Positions 45,870 to 53,534 of a DNA stretch of 64,000 nucleotides are shown here, piece after piece. The notes under the pieces were generated by a model that was not told where the DNA came from, searched no databases, and worked only from the letters and a program-made list of their open reading frames with translations. The DNA comes from an uncultured Flavobacteriaceae bacterium (lineage in GTDB: Bacteria; Bacteroidota; Bacteroidia; Flavobacteriales; Flavobacteriaceae). The position numbers and the translations under genes were made by a program. The stretch spans positions 405,821 through 469,820 of the forward strand of contig CANMSA010000002.1 of the NCBI GenBank assembly GCA_947500385.1, written 5' to 3'. How positions within the stretch are numbered: the stretch's first letter is position 1; the number at the start of each line of letters is the position of its first letter.

Positions 45870-46217
45870 ATGAGCAATTTTTTATTCTTATTCAGGGGTG
45901 GTAACAGTGATTGGTTGGAAGACTCCCCGGAGGAAATGCAAAAGCATATGCAAAAATGGGGCGCTTGGATGGGAGGGCTTCGTGAAAAAGGACAATTGGT
46001 AGATGGTTTGCCGTTGGCCAAGGAAGGAAAGGTAGTCGAGAAGGCAGGGGAAGTGATCACCGACGGCCCTTTTGCAGAGGGAGCCGAGATAGTCGGTGGT
46101 TACTTGATTGTAAGTGCGGATGATTTGGCCGAAGCGGTAGCGATTTCAAAAGGGTGTCCGATTTTTGAGCACGAAGGAAATGTAGAAGTCCGGGAAATCT
46201 TATCTATGAATATCTAA
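45870..46217 (+). CDS. DGPF/YCII-domain protein
   Basis: 115 residues with the YCII-related fold and the DGPF motif (ITDGPFAEGAEIVGGY, about residues 68-83). The N-terminus FLFLFRGG is typical. DGPF proteins are encoded next to ECF42 sigma factors in many bacteria, and the sigma factor controls them. The sigma gene follows 57 bp later behind a weak terminator-like hairpin. Enzymatic role unknown. Confidence 0.92.
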   Translation: MSNFLFLFRGGNSDWLEDSPEEMQKHMQKWGAWMGGLREKGQLVDGLPLAKEGKVVEKAGEVITDGPFAEGAEIVGGYLIVSADDLAEAVAISKGCPIFEHEGNVEVREILSMNI

Positions 46218-46235
46218 TACACCTTTATCATTTAA

Positions 46236-46261
46236 AAAGTCCGTCGTAACAAGCGGACTTT
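46236..46261 (+). terminator. Weak terminator-like hairpin between DGPF gene and ECF42 sigma gene
   Basis: AAAGTCCG (46236-46243) pairs with 46254-46261; a T-rich stretch follows after a few bases. It may reduce read-through into the sigma gene. Confidence 0.55.
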
Positions 46262-46274
46262 CAGTGTTTTTTAT

Positions 46275-47522
46275 ATGTCTGAAAGAAAAGCGATACTGGA
46301 AAATGTTTTTCGCCATGAATATGGGAAAATAATAGCCGTCCTTGTCAATCGGTTTGGAGCATCAAATCTTGAGAAAATAGAGGATGCTGTGCAAGATGCC
46401 TTGGTAAAGGCTATGCAAGTATGGGCGTTTAAGGAGGTACCGGAGAATCCCACGGCATGGCTGATCAAAGTGGCATACAATAAGATCATCGATGCTTTTA
46501 GAAAAGAGGCCAAAGTAGTGATGAACGATTTTGAAACTACTGATGATCTCATAGATGAACCTACTACTCTTTCATTAAAAGAGCACATATCCGACAGTCA
46601 GTTAAAAATGATCTTTGCGTGCTGTCACCCGTCTTTGTCAGTGGAATATCAACTTGTACTTAGCCTAAAGCTTATAGGTGGTTTTGGGAATAGGGAAATT
46701 GCCAAGGTACTCCTAAAAAAGGAGGCGACCGTGGCGAAGTCGTTCACCAGGGCCAGGGCAAAGCTCAAGGAAGAAATCAAGACTTTGGATATTCCCATTG
46801 AGATAGGGTTGCAATCCAGATTGTTTGTTGTGATGCGGGTCATTTATTTGTTGTTTTCTGAAGGCTATGCTCCCCATTCGGGAGAATTGATTGTACGAAA
46901 AGATGTTTGTTATGAGGCCATCAGGCTGGCGTTGTTACTGCAAGAAAATAAGTACTGTAAACACCAAAATTTAGACGCGCTCATTGCTTTGATGTGTTTT
47001 CATGTAGCAAGATTTGATGCCCGAATCGACCATAAGGAACAATTAGTAGATCTAGCACATCAGGATCGGTCTAAATACAACCAAGAACTTATAAACATCG
47101 GTATTTTCCACCTAGGAAGCTCCGGGGCCATCGATCGCCAACCTTCGAACTATTACTTGCAAGCAATGGTATCGTATTACCATTGTATTGCCAAAACATT
47201 CGAAGAAACCGAATGGGGCACTATTTTAGAGCTCTATGATCTTCAATTACAACAACAGTATTCGCCCATTGTACAGCTAAACAGAATTGTCCCCTACCTG
47301 CAAGTGCATGGCGCCCACAAAGCATTGAAAGAAATCAAGGTGTTTGAGAAATCTCCGCATTTTATCAAAAATACCCTGTATCATGCTATAAAGGCGGAAA
47401 TCCTAACGGATCTGGGTCGTCTTGAAGATGCCAAAATAGCGTTGAACAATGCCATTGAACGCTGTGCTAATCCATTACAAGAAAAACACTTGCTTGGAAA
47501 ATTACACGTACTTACCAGCTAA
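46275..47522 (+). CDS. ECF42-type RNA polymerase sigma factor with C-terminal TPR extension
   Basis: 415 residues. Sigma region 2 lies at about 10-85 (IEDAVQDALVKAMQVWAF), region 4 at about 105-170 (LKLIGGFGNREIAKVLLKKEATVAKSF). A long C-terminal extension of about 230 residues, DUF6596 and TPR-like (LFSEGYAPHSGEL, VQLNRIVPYLQVHGAHKAL), replaces an anti-sigma factor. ECF42 proteins are known to need this extension. Its usual target is the DGPF gene upstream. Confidence 0.94.
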   Translation: MSERKAILENVFRHEYGKIIAVLVNRFGASNLEKIEDAVQDALVKAMQVWAFKEVPENPTAWLIKVAYNKIIDAFRKEAKVVMNDFETTDDLIDEPTTLSLKEHISDSQLKMIFACCHPSLSVEYQLVLSLKLIGGFGNREIAKVLLKKEATVAKSFTRARAKLKEEIKTLDIPIEIGLQSRLFVVMRVIYLLFSEGYAPHSGELIVRKDVCYEAIRLALLLQENKYCKHQNLDALIALMCFHVARFDARIDHKEQLVDLAHQDRSKYNQELINIGIFHLGSSGAIDRQPSNYYLQAMVSYYHCIAKTFEETEWGTILELYDLQLQQQYSPIVQLNRIVPYLQVHGAHKALKEIKVFEKSPHFIKNTLYHAIKAEILTDLGRLEDAKIALNNAIERCANPLQEKHLLGKLHVLTS

Positions 47523-47597
47523 CCTCCCCGCTTTATCGCGCTTGCTTGCCTTAGAGAATTCCCATTCATAAATACGATGGTACTTTTTTACAATCGC

Positions 47598-47637
47598 ATG
47601 TTTACCTTTTATCGATTTTGACATTAATGGGTATAAC
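47598..47637 (+). promoter_or_regulatory. Bipartite promoter-like element, copy 3 (OMP gene)
   Basis: ATGTTTACCTTTT (47598-47610), 15 bases, then AATGGGTATAAC (47626-47637), 22 bp before the ATG at 47660. First block identical to copy 1 (25693-25705), second block 10 of 12 identical, same spacing. Confidence 0.6.
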
Positions 47638-47659
47638 AATGCAAATTAAAAGAAGTATT

Positions 47660-48217
47660 ATGAGAAAATTAGTTGTTTTAGCGGCCCTACTTTTTACAGG
47701 CGCTTCAGTAAATGCCCAAGATTTTGGATTCGGGGTCAAGGCCGGGATCAATTTGGCCTCTATTGGAGGTGATGCGATCGGAAGTATTGGTGGTCTAGGC
47801 TCGCGTGTAAGCTTTCATATTGGGGGTGTTGCCGAAATTCCGATTTCAGAAAAACTATCGGTGCAACCAGAACTATTGTACTCCTCTCAAGGGAGCGACT
47901 GGAGTTTTGGGACCGTGGACAATATTAAGTTGGATTATTTAAACCTTCCCATTTTAGGTAAATATGCTATTTGGAACGGCATTAGCGCAGAAGCCGGGCC
48001 AGTGCTTGGTTTTCTGATTTCTTCGGACGGGATCAATGAAGATGATTTCAAAACGTTCGATGCAGGCTTTGGTATCGGCGCCTCTTACAAGTTAAAAGAC
48101 CATCTCTTCTTCAGCTTGCGTTACAACAAAGGTATTTTGAATATAAACAATGCCGAGGAGTCGAATATTAGAAACGTGAACAACGTATTTCAGATCTCTG
48201 CGGGCTATCGATTTTAA
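47660..48217 (+). CDS. Outer-membrane beta-barrel protein (porin family, PorT-like)
   Basis: 185 residues from the ATG at 47660, where the signal peptide MRKLVVLAALLFTGASVNAQ begins. The mature part is an eight-stranded-type barrel (FGFGVKAGINLASIGG, VQPELLYSSQG, YLNLPILGKYAIW, LFFSLRYNKG) ending in an aromatic residue (ISAGYRF), as outer-membrane proteins do. Ligand unknown. It stands alone behind the ECF42 gene and carries the bipartite promoter element. Confidence 0.9.
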   Translation: MRKLVVLAALLFTGASVNAQDFGFGVKAGINLASIGGDAIGSIGGLGSRVSFHIGGVAEIPISEKLSVQPELLYSSQGSDWSFGTVDNIKLDYLNLPILGKYAIWNGISAEAGPVLGFLISSDGINEDDFKTFDAGFGIGASYKLKDHLFFSLRYNKGILNINNAEESNIRNVNNVFQISAGYRF

Positions 48218-48290
48218 AGAGTGAGTTAGTTGAGTGTTCAGCTGGAGCGTACCGACTTGGTAGGAAGGTACGCTTCAAATGAACAATTTC

Positions 48291-49715
48291 TTAGGACAGC
48301 TCCCAACCTTTTCGGTAGCTTCCTTTTACCCACTCATTGGCCAAGTCCCAGTTGGTCACCTTCATATTGGCACCATCCCATACTATTTTGCGTCTTCCAG
48401 GATATGCGAAGGGATCCCAATCCCCAATTTTTTTACCTGGTTTTAGCTTTTTATACTGAAAAGCTTTGATGGCCAAATTTCCCATTAATACGGCCTCCGT
48501 TAACGGACCGGAACGTTTGAAATCGGAAGAGGTTTCCGTTCCGTTCAAACAACCGTCTACAAAGTTTTGTTGATGGCCATTGGTGTCACCGGCAATTCGA
48601 TTTAAGTAAGGCGCGGGTGCATTTAGTAACTTCATGGTATCGGAAGGAAGCAAACGTGCATTTCTAGAATAGGTATCACACACCAAAATGCCACGGGTTC
48701 CGTAGAATATGGAACCACCACCGCCATCACCAATGGTTTCGCCATCTTTCAACTCATCGGGTAAATCGGGCAAGAGTCCACCGTCATACCAGTTCAAGGC
48801 AATATCCCCATGTTCTTCGGTATTGAACTTAAGGCGAACAATGGAAGATGCCGGGCACGATTCGCTGTAATCGGCCTCCACAAAATCACCGACCCAATTT
48901 GTGGTACAACTAGCTTCTGCCTCGGTCGGGTAGCCCAGATCGAGCACCCCAAAAGGTGTTTCCATGATATGGCAGCCCATGTCGCCCAGGGCACCCGTAC
49001 CAAAGTCCCAAAAGCCCCTCCATTTAAAGGGGAGGTAGGAGTTGTTGTAATCCCGCATTTTTGCAGGGCCCAGCCATAGGTCCCAATCAAGTTCTTTGGG
49101 GATAGGATCCTTTCCTTGTGGCACGGGAACTCCTTGCGGCCATACGGGGCGGTTGGTCCAACAATCTACTTTGTATACCTTGCCGATAACTCCCGACTGT
49201 ATCCATTCCTTGGCTTCTCTACTACCGTCGCTAGAGGCTCCCTGGTTACCCATTTGCGTGACAATACCATTTTGTTTGGCTATAGTGGTCATCATTCGCG
49301 CTTCGTTGATGTTGTGGGTCAGCGGTTTCTCCACATAGGCATGCTTTTTCTCCCGCATAAAAGGTAACGCGATAGGTGCATGCGTATGATCTGGTGTGGC
49401 CACCATAACGGCATCTATTTCCTTCAGATGCTTGTCATATACTTTTCGAAAATCTTTATACCTTGCCGCCTTGGGATATTTTTTATAAGTATCTGCCGCA
49501 CGCCGATCATCCACATCGCACAACGTAACAAACTTTACTTTCTTGGTTTGCTCCATCCCGCTCATGACCCCGGCCCCTCTACCACCTACCCCAAAGGCAC
49601 CTACATACAAGGTGTCGCTGGGGGCAACATGACCTTTTCCCAGTACAAAGCTGGGAACGATTGAAAAAGCAGTGGAAGCTGCAGCCGTCTTCTTAATAAA
49701 TTTTCTTCTTTGCAT
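48291..49715 (-). CDS. Tat-exported Gfo/Idh/MocA family oxidoreductase
   Basis: 474 residues from the Met at 49715, where the twin-arginine signal MQRRKFIKKTAAASTAF begins. The Rossmann motif is VGAFGVGGRGAG, the catalytic signature VEKPLTHNINEARMM. The C-terminal domain is long and includes GGGGSIFYGTRGILVCDTY. Exported, tightly NAD-binding members act as glycosidases or sugar oxidoreductases; GH109-like activity is possible. A His/Asp-rich stretch (HTHAPIALPFM) is typical of this branch. Confidence 0.9.
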   Translation of the reverse strand: MQRRKFIKKTAAASTAFSIVPSFVLGKGHVAPSDTLYVGAFGVGGRGAGVMSGMEQTKKVKFVTLCDVDDRRAADTYKKYPKAARYKDFRKVYDKHLKEIDAVMVATPDHTHAPIALPFMREKKHAYVEKPLTHNINEARMMTTIAKQNGIVTQMGNQGASSDGSREAKEWIQSGVIGKVYKVDCWTNRPVWPQGVPVPQGKDPIPKELDWDLWLGPAKMRDYNNSYLPFKWRGFWDFGTGALGDMGCHIMETPFGVLDLGYPTEAEASCTTNWVGDFVEADYSESCPASSIVRLKFNTEEHGDIALNWYDGGLLPDLPDELKDGETIGDGGGGSIFYGTRGILVCDTYSRNARLLPSDTMKLLNAPAPYLNRIAGDTNGHQQNFVDGCLNGTETSSDFKRSGPLTEAVLMGNLAIKAFQYKKLKPGKKIGDWDPFAYPGRRKIVWDGANMKVTNWDLANEWVKGSYRKGWELS

Positions 49716-49781
49716 CTCGTTAATTTGGAATTGATTGAAGTTAGGAAGATACAAAAAAAAGGAAGTTGATTTGTCTTCAAA

Positions 49782-50438
49782 TCATGGATTCCATTCGCTG
49801 TAAAACTGTTCAAGGTAATCGAGCATAAATTGATGCCTTTGTTCGGCGACCAACTTGCCGGTGGTCGTATTCATTTTGTCTTTTAACAGCAGTAATTTCT
49901 CATAAAAATGATTAATGGTCGGCGCCGTCGCTTTTTTATATTCTTCCTTGCCCATGTTCAAATTGGGCTTTATCTCAGGGTTGTAGAGTTCCCGATTTTT
50001 AAACCCTCCGTAATTGAAGGCACGCGCAATCCCAATAGCGCCAATGGCATCCAACCGATCGGCATCTTGTACTACTTGCAGTTCCATAGAGTTAAAGGCC
50101 GCTGTTCCTTTATTTTCAAGACTGTTCTTGTACGAAATGTTCTCGATGATTTTAACGACATGCTCAATGATTTCTTCATCTACTTCCTGCGCCTCTAAAA
50201 AAGCTTTTGCCACTCGTGGGCCTACCGTTTCATCCCCATCGTGAAATTTGGCGTCGGCAATATCGTGCAAGAGTGCCCCTAGGGCAACGATCAGGGAATC
50301 TACTTTTTCCCCTTTTGCAATGTGGGTCGCATTCTTATATACCCGGTAAATGTGAAACCAATCATGTCCTCCTTCAGCGCCGCGTAAGGTATCTTTGACG
50401 AACGCAATTGTGTTGTCTATAAGCTGTGAATTATTCAT
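49782..50438 (-). CDS. HD-domain phosphohydrolase
   Basis: 218 residues with an HD domain: His25-Asp26 in EGGHDWFHIYRV, His58-Asp59 in GALLHDIADAKF, and Asp in VVQDADRLDAIGAIGIAR. It is cytoplasmic; members hydrolyse nucleotides or phosphate esters. Its start overlaps the stop of the plsC gene by 4 bp. Substrate unknown. Confidence 0.93.
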   Translation of the reverse strand: MNNSQLIDNTIAFVKDTLRGAEGGHDWFHIYRVYKNATHIAKGEKVDSLIVALGALLHDIADAKFHDGDETVGPRVAKAFLEAQEVDEEIIEHVVKIIENISYKNSLENKGTAAFNSMELQVVQDADRLDAIGAIGIARAFNYGGFKNRELYNPEIKPNLNMGKEEYKKATAPTINHFYEKLLLLKDKMNTTTGKLVAEQRHQFMLDYLEQFYSEWNP

Positions 50439-51172
50439 TTAAAAGAAGTTACTCCCGAAACAACCGTTTGTTCTACCTTGTCTAATAGAACGTCTAAGTT
50501 GCCTTCTATTTTGAGGGGTTTGTGCACCTGGAATTTGATATGGTTACCAATACCGAAGGGGAACTTTCCGTACCGTAACATTTTCCAGGAATTATCGATG
50601 CTTATCGGGAGAATAAGCGCCGAAGGCGCATTTTTCATTAACAATTTCAGTCCGGTTGTCTTAAAGGGCTTTGGGTGGCCCGTTCTACTGCGTGTTCCTT
50701 CTGGGAAAATCACTGCACCCCGATGGTGTTTCTCAATGTACTTGCCCAGCTTTATGATCTCTCCCAAGGCTTGTTTACTGTCTTTTCGATCGATCAAAAC
50801 AGATCCGCCATGGCGTAGGTTATACGAAACGCTGGGAATACCCTTGCCCAATTCCTTTTTACTGACAAATTTGGGGTGTTGCCTGCGCATATGCCATATT
50901 ACGGGTGGAATGTCGTTCATGCTTTGGTGGTTCAAGACCATGATAGTTGGTTGACTATCGGGAATTTCGTGTATGTTTTTAAAGGAGTAGGTGGTGCCCA
51001 AAATATGGGTGCAGCGCATGAGACACAGATTGAGCAACGCAACGCTCGCTCTGTGGGCGTTGTAGCCAAATAGGTTAAAACATACCCACTGAATAGGGTG
51101 AAATACCAAAAGGCATAAACCGAAAAAAAATAGGTACAGAACACTGAGTGGATAGGCCAACACTTTTTGCAT
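50435..51172 (-). CDS. plsC: 1-acyl-sn-glycerol-3-phosphate acyltransferase
   Basis: 245 residues. An N-terminal membrane helix (about 8-32) is followed by the acyltransferase motifs: Asn81-His82-x4-Asp87 (NHQSMND), the GGSVLIDRK block, and FPEGTRSR (156-163). It makes phosphatidic acid from lysophosphatidic acid at the inner membrane. It overlaps the HD gene by 4 bp. Confidence 0.94.
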   Translation of the reverse strand: MQKVLAYPLSVLYLFFFGLCLLVFHPIQWVCFNLFGYNAHRASVALLNLCLMRCTHILGTTYSFKNIHEIPDSQPTIMVLNHQSMNDIPPVIWHMRRQHPKFVSKKELGKGIPSVSYNLRHGGSVLIDRKDSKQALGEIIKLGKYIEKHHRGAVIFPEGTRSRTGHPKPFKTTGLKLLMKNAPSALILPISIDNSWKMLRYGKFPFGIGNHIKFQVHKPLKIEGNLDVLLDKVEQTVVSGVTSFK

Positions 51173-51248
51173 AGCACAAAAATAAGATTCTATCCGATTG
51201 TTTGGAACAAAAAAATGGCAAGGGTACCGACCGTTGGTCCAAGGGTAA

Positions 51249-51284
51249 AAAAAAGACCGTCTCAGGTTTGAAACGGTCTTTTTT
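51249..51284. terminator. Bidirectional terminator after bacilliredoxin gene
   Basis: A perfect 12-bp stem (AAAAAAGACCGT, 51249-51260, with 51273-51284), 12-base loop, with A- and T-runs. It separates the bacilliredoxin gene from plsC. Confidence 0.9.
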
Positions 51285-51298
51285 CTAAAAAGGGCTCC

Positions 51299-51712
51299 TT
51301 AAGAACAAAACTCGTCAAAGGCACCTTTCAGATTTTCTGCAATCATTTCTGCCGGGCGACCTTCAATATGGTGACGCTCGATCATATGTACCAATTCCCC
51401 GTTCTTAAACAAGGCCATACTAGGCGAAGAAGGAGGAAAAGGAATCATTAAATTTCTAGCGGCATCAACGGCCTCGGTATCGACCCCGGCAAAAACCGTA
51501 ACGATATGGTCCGGTTTTTTAGGATTTTGCAGGCTCATTTTTGCGGCAGGTCTTGCATTTGCTGCGGCACAGCCACAAACAGAGTTGACCACTACGAGGG
51601 TAGTACCTTCTTGACCGATCGCTTTTTCGACCGCTTCGGCCGTATATAATTCTTCAAACCCGGCTACCGCCAAGTCCTCTCTCATTGGTTTTACTAATTC
51701 TGCGGGATACAT
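51299..51712 (-). CDS. BrxA/BrxB family bacilliredoxin
   Basis: 137 residues with a thioredoxin-like fold and the hallmark Cys46-Gly-Cys48 (VVNSVCGCAAANARP). The N-terminus MYPAELVKPMREDL and the cis-Pro region FPPSSPSMALF match the family. Bacilliredoxins remove bacillithiol or related thiols from proteins under oxidative stress. Single gene with its own terminator. Confidence 0.95.
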   Translation of the reverse strand: MYPAELVKPMREDLAVAGFEELYTAEAVEKAIGQEGTTLVVVNSVCGCAAANARPAAKMSLQNPKKPDHIVTVFAGVDTEAVDAARNLMIPFPPSSPSMALFKNGELVHMIERHHIEGRPAEMIAENLKGAFDEFCS

Positions 51713-51907
51713 AGTCTATCTTTTTTATTAGGTGTCAAATATACTGATTTTGTCGTGTTTTTTAGTAGCACTTAACAAAAGAACAAGAAGCTTACAAAAG
51801 GGATTCCAATGATTTGTTCGGAGTCTTCTTCGACCCTATCGAATTTGACTCCCGCGCTAGTACTAGTTTCTTCCCAAAATCCTATCTTTGAAAAAATCCA
51901 AAACCAC

Positions 51908-52642
51908 ATGATCAAATGGGTCGCCGCCATTATTGGCTATTATTTATTTCGGTATCCCGGAGCCATTGCCGGCTTTGTTTTAGGTAGCTTTATTGATAAT
52001 GCGAGCAACAAGGGAGGGAGCGCAAAGACCGTTTTGCGCGATATGACCCGCCAACGGGTCTCCCCGGCCGATTTTGAGTTAAACCTGCTTTCGCTTTGTT
52101 CTTTGGTCATAAAGGCCGATGGCAACATTAGTCAAACGGAGATGGATTATGTGCGCCAGTATTTTGTGAGCACTTACGGGAAAGAAAAGGCGAATGCCAT
52201 TTTTAGAACCTTTAATGAAATCAACAAAAAGCGTGAGATTTCTGCCCAACGTATTTGTGCCTATCTAAATCAGCGTACCCGGTATGAGGTACGTTTACAG
52301 CTCTTGCATTTTCTTTTTGGAATCGCCCAAGCCGATGGTTTTGCAAGCCCTCCCGAAATTAGTAAAATACAAGAGATTGCCGGGTACATGCGCGTATCGG
52401 CGCGTGATTTTGAGAGTATTAAGGCCATGTTCGTAAAAACCGTGGACAACTCCTATAAGATTCTGGAAATCGAGAAAACTGCGACGGACGATGAGGTGAA
52501 AAAAGCGTACCGCACCATGGCCAAGAAATACCATCCCGATCGTGTGAATACGCAAGACGAAGCGATCAAGAAAGGGGCCGAAGAAAAATTCAAACAGGTA
52601 CAGAAAGCCTATGAGACCATTCAGTCAGAACGGGGGCTTTAA
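51908..52642 (+). CDS. DjlA-like TerB/DnaJ-domain protein
   Basis: 244 residues from the ATG at 51908. A short membrane helix (2-32, WVAAIIGYYLFRYPGAIAGFV) is followed by a TerB-like helical domain (about 60-165; SLVIKADGNISQTEMDYVRQYF) and a C-terminal J domain (about 180-244) with the HPD tripeptide in AKKYHPDRVN. It is probably a membrane-bound DnaK co-chaperone. The longer frame from 51809 is not needed. Confidence 0.93.
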   Translation: MIKWVAAIIGYYLFRYPGAIAGFVLGSFIDNASNKGGSAKTVLRDMTRQRVSPADFELNLLSLCSLVIKADGNISQTEMDYVRQYFVSTYGKEKANAIFRTFNEINKKREISAQRICAYLNQRTRYEVRLQLLHFLFGIAQADGFASPPEISKIQEIAGYMRVSARDFESIKAMFVKTVDNSYKILEIEKTATDDEVKKAYRTMAKKYHPDRVNTQDEAIKKGAEEKFKQVQKAYETIQSERGL

Positions 52643-52864
52643 AGTGCAAGTTGAAGAATCAAACTCAAGTGCAAGAATCAAGTGCAAGAATTAAGTTCAA
52701 ACTATAAGAGCTGGAAGCAGCGATTGTCGTACCATTTTTATGGGGATGGAATTTTAAACCACAAATAAAGAATCGGTTTTTTGGTGAAGCCCTCAGAGTT
52801 TCAAACTCAAGCAATGTACATCAATAATCAGAATTTGAACTTGATTCTTGCACTTGAACTTGTT
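52643..52864. repeat. Convergent intergenic region with 19-bp inverted repeat and heptad repeats
   Basis: TCAAGTGCAAGAATCAAGT (52665-52683) is repeated as its reverse complement at 52839-52857. Both arms lie in stretches with 7-bp periodicity (AAGTGCA, AGAATCA type units on the left; TTGAACT type on the right). No gene is seen. It resembles the heptad blocks at 60714-60987, 62242-62527 and 63746-64000. Confidence 0.7.
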
Positions 52865-53407
52865 TTAGGCTTCCGGATTCTTTTCCCGTACTTTTTTATA
52901 GAGGCGTATACCGAGCATGAGTAATACACCAAGCCCTATAATGCCAACTACCCCAAAAATCCAGTTGACGGCATTTCTTAGGATTACCAAAAAGACCACT
53001 GCGAATAGGATAATGGTAGCGCCTTCGTTCCAGATGCGCATATAGTTACTGCTGTACTTCACCTCATTTCGCTGCAGTTGGGTAAAGATTTGATGGTTTC
53101 TGAGGTGGTATAAAATCAACAATAGTACAAAGCCCAACTTCACATGCATCCAAGGCTGTTGCAACCAACCGGGCATCAAGATCAGCAGCCAGATAGCAAA
53201 AAAAGTACATAGCAGGGCCGAGGGCCAAGTAATGATATACCAAAGACGTTTGGTCATCAATTGTAATTGTTTGGTTAGTATCTCACGATCCGGGGATGGT
53301 TTTTTAGAGGCTTCGATATGATAGATGAACAGTCGCGGAATATAGAACAGTCCCGCAAACCAGGTAATTACGAAAATCAGGTGAAGGGCTTTGATGTAGT
53401 TGTACAA
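52865..53407 (-). CDS. hemJ: Protoporphyrinogen IX oxidase, HemJ/CopD-like
   Basis: 180 residues with four or five membrane helices. The conserved His is in IKALHLIFVITWFAGLFYIPR and the conserved Lys in WMHVKLGFVLLL, both known to be needed in HemJ. It oxidises protoporphyrinogen IX in haem synthesis at the inner membrane. No other haem genes are adjacent. Confidence 0.9.
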   Translation of the reverse strand: MYNYIKALHLIFVITWFAGLFYIPRLFIYHIEASKKPSPDREILTKQLQLMTKRLWYIITWPSALLCTFFAIWLLILMPGWLQQPWMHVKLGFVLLLILYHLRNHQIFTQLQRNEVKYSSNYMRIWNEGATIILFAVVFLVILRNAVNWIFGVVGIIGLGVLLMLGIRLYKKVREKNPEA

Positions 53408-53534
53408 ATCCGTTCGAAGTTTAAGGTTGAAGGTTCAAAGTTACGCAAAGGAAAAATAGGAACCTTGCACATTTTGATCTGAATGGAACGGCTTCCCCAA
53501 ATATGCAAGGTTCAATAAATACCCTTCTAGTACG

